Shown: one piece after another, positions 26,580-34,224 of the stretch
Position numbering within the stretch: position 1 is the stretch's first letter
How the letters are laid out: every line of letters begins with the position of its first letter
Assembly: GCA_016177155.1 (NCBI GenBank)
Contig: JACOVU010000086.1
Coordinates: forward strand, 1-34,224
Length of the DNA stretch: 34,224 nucleotides
Direction: 5' to 3'
Source of the DNA: Candidatus Omnitrophota bacterium
Lineage (GTDB): Bacteria > Omnitrophota > Omnitrophia > Omnitrophales > Danuiimicrobiaceae
Translations under genes and position numbers: made by a program
Notes under the pieces: generated by a model
What the model saw: the letters and a program-made list of their open reading frames with translations, nothing else
Database searches by the model: none
What the model was told of the DNA's origin: nothing

Positions 26580-26610
26580 TAATCGTTTTACAACTTTGAT
26601 TCGTTGACAT

Positions 26611-28770
26611 ATGAGAAGAAAAATTTTTCGGTCTCATTTTTTTCCCGTTTGGTTATGTTTCGGGCTGACCGTTTTATCTTTGATTATCCTCATTTCCTAT
26701 GTCGATCTCAAACCCCAGGTCGATCCCAACTTCTTTTTCTCAAGCGATGATCCTGAGTTTAAAGCCGACAAAAAAATATCGGAACTCTTCCCGCAGCCTT
26801 CTCAAATTCTTATGGGGGTGAAAGGCAACATCCGTTCGGATGAATACATCCAAAGGCTCAGGAGATTGAGCAACCAACTTTCCAGTTTGCCCGCGGTTTT
26901 TAGTGTCCAGTCTTTGACCCACGGTCCAGATGGGCTGAAGGATGCCTTGAAAAGTCCTTTATGGAAGCGGATTCTAATTTCATTAGATGGGCAATCCTCT
27001 TTGGTTTCCATTTTTATTGAAAACGTGCCGCTTGAGGGAATTGTTGCCCAAGTGGAACGAATTCGGGATGTCTTTAACCAACCTGGTTTTGAAGTGATGA
27101 TTTCCGGTGCGCCCTATGTGATTGTCTTGATTCAACGTAAACTTTTTGAGGATCTCAAAGTGTTTAGCACAGCCGCGCTCGCCATTTTTGGCCTTGTCGT
27201 CTTTTTCACGTTTCATTCATTTGGAATTTTGTTCGGCATTGTGGTGGCCTGTTTCAATGCAAGCACGATTACCTTGATTGCAGGCCATTTCCTGAACATC
27301 AAAATTGGACTTTTGACCGCGAATCTCTCAACGCTCGTTTTCGTCATTACCCTCTCAAGCATTATCTTTCTGACGTTTAATTGGAGACTTTTGAGTCAAG
27401 GCAATGAACAGTCACCAGATCGAGTGATTGTTCAAGCGATGAGGCTTACCTTTGCCGCTTCCTTTTGGAGTATGGCGACCACTTTTATGGGTTTCTTAAG
27501 TCTTCTTACGGTTCAGGCGAAGCCTCTGCGCCAACTCGGAATTTCGGGCGCAGTGGGGACGATTATTTCCATTGCAGCGGCTTACTGCATTTATCCGTGG
27601 TTTTTAAGAGTGCCACGGCAAAAGACAAAGGAGCGACTCATAGGGAAAACAGCTAAGGAGCATCCGCTCCTTCAAAGAAAGTATGACATTGGAACGTTAA
27701 GTCCGACGTATGGAGCAGTCGTTGTGGCAATCACCGCATTAACGCTCGTTGCCTCAACGGGTTTACATTCCGTGAACACCGATCCTGATTTGCTTTCTTA
27801 CTTTCGAAAAGGAAGCGAGATGAGAGAAGGCCTTGAATATATTGACCATAATGGGGGAAGCAGTCCGCTCAATATTGTGATTCGAGATCCTCATGGAGCA
27901 AAATTCAATACGCGGAAATCTTACAAAAGACTTTGGAAGCTTCAACAGGCTTTGGAATCCGACAAGGTAGTGGGGGCGGCCGTTTCACTTCCTGTAATTG
28001 TGGCGGAAGGAAAACGCAAGCCTCTCACTTTTTTTATGACCTTGGAATGGTTGCTTAACCTTTTGGAAAGCCCTCGCTTTGGGGAAATCGCAAAATATTT
28101 CGTAACGGAGGACCGAACACAAGCGCTTTTCATGCTCAGAATGAAAGAAGGAGTGCGTGATTTCCCGAGACTTGAGAACATTCGCCGAATTGAGGAAATT
28201 GTCCGTTCTCATGCTTTTATCCCGGAACTCGTAGGCGGAATTTATCTCTTACAGGGCAAGCTTTCCCAATTGATTATGTCTAGCCTCGTATCGGGACTCA
28301 ACTTACTCATCCTGATTTTTGCGATCATGGCTTGGTTTATCTCTCGATCTCTACAAACCACAGTTGCCATGAGCGTTGGCCTCTGCTTCATTCCGATTAC
28401 GATGTTGGGTCTTTTGGGGCATTTCGGGATTACGATGGATGTTATTTCCTCGCCGGCGGCTAATGTTGCCATTGGAATGGGCGTAGATTCCATGATTCAT
28501 ATGTTGGTTCGTGCCCGGATTCTTCAAGGAAAGGGAATGACTAAATGGGAGGCTTGGACGCAGGCCCGATACCAACTTTGGAAACCGATTTTCGGTAATA
28601 TGTTCATTGTCGGAATGGGGTTTGGAATTTTTGGGTTGTCCAACTTTCCACCGACCCAACGATTTGGATTCTCCGTCGTGCTTGGAACAATCATGTCTCC
28701 GCTCGCCTCGCTTTTCATTTTACCCTTCCTAGCCGGCATTCCGCTCAGAAAAACTTTAACTGGAAAATAA
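26611..28770 (+). CDS. RND/MMPL-family transporter
   Basis: 719 aa; periplasmic loops and two sets of TM helices; SGAVGTIISIAAAY and NVAIGMGVDSMIHMLVR motifs. Confidence 0.88.
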   Translation: MRRKIFRSHFFPVWLCFGLTVLSLIILISYVDLKPQVDPNFFFSSDDPEFKADKKISELFPQPSQILMGVKGNIRSDEYIQRLRRLSNQLSSLPAVFSVQSLTHGPDGLKDALKSPLWKRILISLDGQSSLVSIFIENVPLEGIVAQVERIRDVFNQPGFEVMISGAPYVIVLIQRKLFEDLKVFSTAALAIFGLVVFFTFHSFGILFGIVVACFNASTITLIAGHFLNIKIGLLTANLSTLVFVITLSSIIFLTFNWRLLSQGNEQSPDRVIVQAMRLTFAASFWSMATTFMGFLSLLTVQAKPLRQLGISGAVGTIISIAAAYCIYPWFLRVPRQKTKERLIGKTAKEHPLLQRKYDIGTLSPTYGAVVVAITALTLVASTGLHSVNTDPDLLSYFRKGSEMREGLEYIDHNGGSSPLNIVIRDPHGAKFNTRKSYKRLWKLQQALESDKVVGAAVSLPVIVAEGKRKPLTFFMTLEWLLNLLESPRFGEIAKYFVTEDRTQALFMLRMKEGVRDFPRLENIRRIEEIVRSHAFIPELVGGIYLLQGKLSQLIMSSLVSGLNLLILIFAIMAWFISRSLQTTVAMSVGLCFIPITMLGLLGHFGITMDVISSPAANVAIGMGVDSMIHMLVRARILQGKGMTKWEAWTQARYQLWKPIFGNMFIVGMGFGIFGLSNFPPTQRFGFSVVLGTIMSPLASLFILPFLAGIPLRKTLTGK

Positions 28771-28771
28771 A

Positions 28772-29461
28772 ATGACACAAATAAAATTTCCGATCAAGCT
28801 ATCGCCATCGGCGCTGAATTTGTTTCTGGATTGTCCCAGGTGCTTTTGGCTTGAGAAGGTAAAGGGAATTAAGCGGCCGCGTGGGATTTTTCCTTCGCTC
28901 CCCGGCGGGATGGATCGCATCATTAAAACTTACTTTGACACCTTTCGTGCGAAGAGCGAGCTCCCCCCCGAGCTTAAAGGTCCAGAGTTTGTTGGGGTCA
29001 AGCTTTTCTCAGATCAAGTTCAGCTCAACCGGTGGCGCGAGTGGCGCACGGGGCTTGAATTCAAAGATGAGGACGGCTCAAGTTTAAGCGGCGCGCTCGA
29101 TGATCTCCTCGTGAAAGAAGATCGGTACATTCCCTTTGATTATAAGACAAAAGGTTCTCCTACTACCCAAGAGGACGCTACCAAATATTATCAAAATCAA
29201 CTCGATTGTTACGCGCTCATGCTTGAAGCAAATCAGATGAAACCGCTCGGGCATGCTTTTCTTTTGTATTTTTCGCCCAAGCTGATGAATAGCGGCGGAA
29301 ATGTAGCGTTTGAAGTTCAAGCGATTAAAATTCAAATTAATACGGACCGTGCGCGTGAAACAATCAAACAGGCCGTTCAACTTCTCATGGGAACGCGTCC
29401 ACTCCTAAACTCTGCTTGTGAGTATTGTTCGTTTTTAAGCAAATTTGCCATTCCACAATGA
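28772..29461 (+). CDS. PD-(D/E)XK nuclease superfamily protein (RecB/Cas4-like fold)
   Basis: LSPSALNLFLDCPRCFWLEKVKG; GALDDLLVKEDRYIPFDYKTKG; YQNQLDCYALMLE; C-terminal CEYC. Confidence 0.85.
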   Translation: MTQIKFPIKLSPSALNLFLDCPRCFWLEKVKGIKRPRGIFPSLPGGMDRIIKTYFDTFRAKSELPPELKGPEFVGVKLFSDQVQLNRWREWRTGLEFKDEDGSSLSGALDDLLVKEDRYIPFDYKTKGSPTTQEDATKYYQNQLDCYALMLEANQMKPLGHAFLLYFSPKLMNSGGNVAFEVQAIKIQINTDRARETIKQAVQLLMGTRPLLNSACEYCSFLSKFAIPQ

Positions 29462-29565
29462 TCCCACCACCTCCTTTCCTCGACGCAAAGCGTCGAGAAC
29501 TCGCAGAGCCTCAAAAGTGCATCGACAAAATTCGGGATGCACTTTTGTAAAGGAGGTGGTGGGAT
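29461..29565 (+). repeat. Intergenic three-way-junction inverted-repeat element, copy C
   Basis: Left arm 29461-29477 ATCCCACCACCTCCTTT, right arm 29549-29565 AAAGGAGGTGGTGGGAT (17/17). Hairpin 1 CTCGACGC-AAA-GCGTCGAG; linker AACTCGCAGAG; hairpin 2 CAAAAGTGCATC...GATGCACTTTTG (12/12). 105 bp; starts on the last base of upstream TGA, ends 1 nt before ATG. Confidence 0.88.
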
Positions 29566-29566
29566 A

Positions 29567-31995
<2,429 letters not shown>

Positions 31996-32313
31996 GACAG
32001 TGCTACCCATAAAATTATTGAAAAGCTCAAGAAAGCAGGTGTTCGGTTTAACGTGGTAGAAGCAAAGCGGGAAGGTACGCCTTTCAGCGGAAAGACATTT
32101 GTGGTGACAGGCATGCTTAAGAGGTATCCGCGAAATGAGGCTGAACAATTGATTCGAAAATTTGGCGGTTATGTGACTTCGAGCGTTTCCAAGAAAGCGG
32201 ATTTTCTCGTTTTAGGTGAAGAACCAGGTTCAAAGTACGATAAGGCAAAGGAACTTGGCGTTAGAATCATTGAAGAAGGTGAATTTGAAAAAATGATTGC
32301 GAAAGCGAAATGA
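31996..32313 (+). pseudogene. ligA: in-frame continuation of ligA (BRCT domain) after TAA at 31993-31995
   Basis: Same frame: DSATHKIIEKLKKAGVRFNVVEAKREGTPFSGKTFVVTGMLKRYPRNEAEQLIRKFGGYVTSSVSKKADFLVLGEEPGSKYDKAKELGVRIIEEGEF; possible GTG restart at 32053. Confidence 0.9.
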
Positions 32314-33206
32314 ACTCACCGCTTTTAGTGCAGGTCAAAAACTTTATCAACTATCTTTCGGTCGAGCGGGGACTTGCCCTAAATAGCCTTCTCGCGTATG
32401 AAGCAGATTTAAATAAGTATGTTGCTTTTCTCACCCAAAAGAAAATCAAGGATTTTGGCGAGGTAACGCGCAATCATATCACTCAATTTCTCTTTCATGA
32501 AAAGGCGCGAAAACAAGAACCTGCTTCAATTGCCCGCGCGCTCGTTGCAGTGAAAATCCTCCACCGATTTTTGGTGAAGGAAGGTGAGCTTAAGGAAGAT
32601 ATTACGAGCGTTCTTGATTCGCCCAAGCTTTGGAAACACTTACCGACGTTCCTTACCATGAAGGAAATGGAAGCAATGTTGGATGCTCCCAATACGCGGA
32701 ATCTCACAGGCCTTCGGGATCGTGCAATTTTGGAACTGCTTTACGCCACAGGTGTTCGAGTTTCGGAACTCGTAGGACTTAAAACTCAGGATGTCAATTT
32801 AGAATCGGGTTTTCTCAAGTGTTTCGGAAAAGGCGGAAAGGAGCGGATTGTTCCCGTTGGGCGTACGGCCACCGGATTTGTAAAGCGTTATCTGAGCAAA
32901 AGGAAAACTCGAAACGGCCGGGACGAAATGCTTTTTCTGGGTTCAAGACATGCTGGAGCAAAAATTTCTCGCCAAGCAGTTTGGCAAATCATTAAGCGCT
33001 ACGCTAGACTAGCCAGGATCAAAAAGAAAATTACGCCTCATACGTTTCGACATTCGTTTGCAACTCATCTATTGGAAAGGGGTGCAGACCTTCGTGTGGT
33101 CCAGGAGCTTCTGGGTCATGCGGATATTGCGACGACACAAATTTATACCCATGTTTCCAGAGATCGTTTAAAATCAGTCCATCAAAGGTTTCATCCACGG
33201 CCTTAA
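32310..33206 (+). CDS. tyrosine recombinase XerC/XerD-like
   Basis: LELLYATGVRVSELVGL, KGGKERIVPVG, TPHTFRHSFATHLLERGADLRVVQELLGHADIATTQIYTHVSRDRLKSVH. Confidence 0.95.
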   Translation: MNSPLLVQVKNFINYLSVERGLALNSLLAYEADLNKYVAFLTQKKIKDFGEVTRNHITQFLFHEKARKQEPASIARALVAVKILHRFLVKEGELKEDITSVLDSPKLWKHLPTFLTMKEMEAMLDAPNTRNLTGLRDRAILELLYATGVRVSELVGLKTQDVNLESGFLKCFGKGGKERIVPVGRTATGFVKRYLSKRKTRNGRDEMLFLGSRHAGAKISRQAVWQIIKRYARLARIKKKITPHTFRHSFATHLLERGADLRVVQELLGHADIATTQIYTHVSRDRLKSVHQRFHPRP

Positions 33207-33222
33207 AGGGAGGAGATAAGTC

Positions 33223-33477
33223 ATGCAAAAAAGGTGGGTTGTTCTAGGTTTTGTTGCGTTCCTGGTTGTTGGTACGACATTTCTGGTTCAAGCTCGTGGA
33301 GAGCAAAAACTGCAAGCGCAGGAGAAAATGCTTGATGAAATGTCGCGCGATGAAGAAGCGAGAAGATTACAGGAAGTGGCGCGCAGCCTGGCAAGTTTGG
33401 AAAGGCGTCTGGATCGCTTGGATGAACGATTCGAAAAACTAGATCATGATCTTAAAGAACTCAAACGTAAAGTTTAG
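33223..33477 (+). CDS. small membrane-anchored coiled-coil protein
   Basis: N-terminal TM WVVLGFVAFLVVGTTFLVQA then coiled coil. Confidence 0.65.
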   Translation: MQKRWVVLGFVAFLVVGTTFLVQARGEQKLQAQEKMLDEMSRDEEARRLQEVARSLASLERRLDRLDERFEKLDHDLKELKRKV

Positions 33478-33533
33478 TTCTCCTTATCGGGAGTAGCCAC
33501 AAGAGCCGTCACAACACAAGATTTCTAACGGGG

Positions 33534-33562
33534 TTGACGTAACCCACTATAACTTGTATACT
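33534..33562 (+). promoter_or_regulatory. sigma70-type promoter upstream of tRNA-Glu/purB
   Basis: TTGACG (33534-33539), 17-nt spacer, TATACT (33557-33562). Confidence 0.7.
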
Positions 33563-33667
33563 AACACTTCCTGAATACCTTATAGCCCACCAAACTTTAT
33601 GCAGTATCGGAAGTTACGTCAGGATGAGAGGGTGGGGTCTGCGTTTTGTATCACGAGAAATGAACAG

Positions 33668-33745
33668 GGCGCTATCGTCTAGGTTGGTCTAGGACGTCAG
33701 ATTCTCATTCTGAAAACAGGGGTTCAAATCCCCTTAGCGCTACCA
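33668..33745 (+). tRNA. tRNA-Glu (anticodon CTC), CCA encoded
   Basis: Acceptor GGCGCTA/TAGCGCT, anticodon stem TCAGA-TTCTCAT-TCTGA, T arm AGGGG-TTCAAAT-CCCCT, ACCA. Confidence 0.92.
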
Positions 33746-33773
33746 AATCAAGGATTTTTGATATCTTTTTGCT

Positions 33774-34224
33774 ATGATCGAACGTTATACACGTCCTGAA
33801 ATGGGTGAGATTTGGACGGAAAAAGCCAAACTCGAAAAGTGGCTTGCCGTTGAACTCGCTGCCCTTGAAGCACTCGCTCGCTATCACTATATTCCAAAAG
33901 GCATTCCCACCAAGGTAAGAAGAAAAGCTGCCTTTAGTCTCAAGCGAATTAAAGAAATTGAATTTACGGTTCAACATGATGTGATTGCTTTCCTCACCAA
34001 CATTGCCGAACACGTTGGCCCTGATGGCCGCTTTGTCCATTTCGGTTTGACCTCTTCGGATATTCTAGACACGGGCTTAGCACTTCAACTCAAGGAAGCC
34101 TCTCAAATTTTGATCCAGGATCTTAAAGAGTTGCTTCAGGTTCTTAAGAAAAAAGCTCGCGAACACAAGTCAACCTTAATGGTGGGAAGAAGTCACGGGG
34201 TTCACGCAGAACCAATCACGTTTG
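33774..34224 (+). CDS. purB: adenylosuccinate lyase, N-terminal part (truncated by window end)
   Basis: MIERYTRPEMGEIWTEKAKLEKWLAVELAALEALA...IEFTVQHDVIAFLTNIAEHVG...FVHFGLTSSDILDTG...VGRSHGVHAEPITF. Confidence 0.95.
   Translation, partial: MIERYTRPEMGEIWTEKAKLEKWLAVELAALEALARYHYIPKGIPTKVRRKAAFSLKRIKEIEFTVQHDVIAFLTNIAEHVGPDGRFVHFGLTSSDILDTGLALQLKEASQILIQDLKELLQVLKKKAREHKSTLMVGRSHGVHAEPITF

Noticed and set aside
29044-29380. Minus-strand ORFs over the nuclease gene
   Set aside because: Antisense frames with no recognisable domain.
28772-29461. Cas4 / CRISPR-associated nuclease
   Set aside because: The PD-(D/E)XK protein sits beside a transporter and a phosphoesterase; no CRISPR repeats or other cas genes, so a general RecB-like nuclease call is safer.

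Overview
This 34 kb window comes from a Gram-negative-type bacterial chromosome. Taxon is uncertain; the gene style is compatible with Omnitrophota/PVC-like MAGs, but that is only a guess. It is mostly housekeeping genes: proA (3' end), nadD, two CNNM/CBS proteins, a ParA-like operon, a DUF164 zinc-ribbon protein, a partial dcw cluster (mraZ, STAS protein, rsmH, ftsL-like, ftsI), divergent gshB/gshA, tRNA-Pro(CGG), a zinc-uptake locus, rlmH, a DUF167 protein, an SPL-like radical SAM protein, metF, an NtrC-type regulator followed by small secreted proteins, hemolysin III, an RND/MMPL transporter, a PD-(D/E)XK nuclease, a phosphoesterase, ligA (interrupted), xerC/D-like, tRNA-Glu(CTC) and purB (5' end). 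The strongest unexplained signal is a family of three ~91-105 bp intergenic elements (2154-2244, 9044-9148, 29461-29565). Each sits exactly between the stop codon of one ORF and the start codon of the next. Each is bounded by ~17-18 bp inverted arms (ATCCYAYCACCTNCYTTT ... AAARGNAGGTGRTRGGAT), and each can fold into a three-way junction in which the right arm contains the Shine-Dalgarno of the downstream gene. The arms differ between copies by compensatory changes. The flanks look like duplicated stop/start overlaps (ATGA, ATGA, TAAT). This is consistent with a small mobile or dispersed RNA element that inserts at coupled gene junctions and keeps translation coupled. Other notable points: an in-frame TAA in ligA before the BRCT domain, a ParA-AMPK/CBM48 fusion, a response-regulator ORF running in frame into a secreted protein, a ZnuA/ZnuB pair without an ATPase, and an entericidin-like reading frame without a normal start codon.
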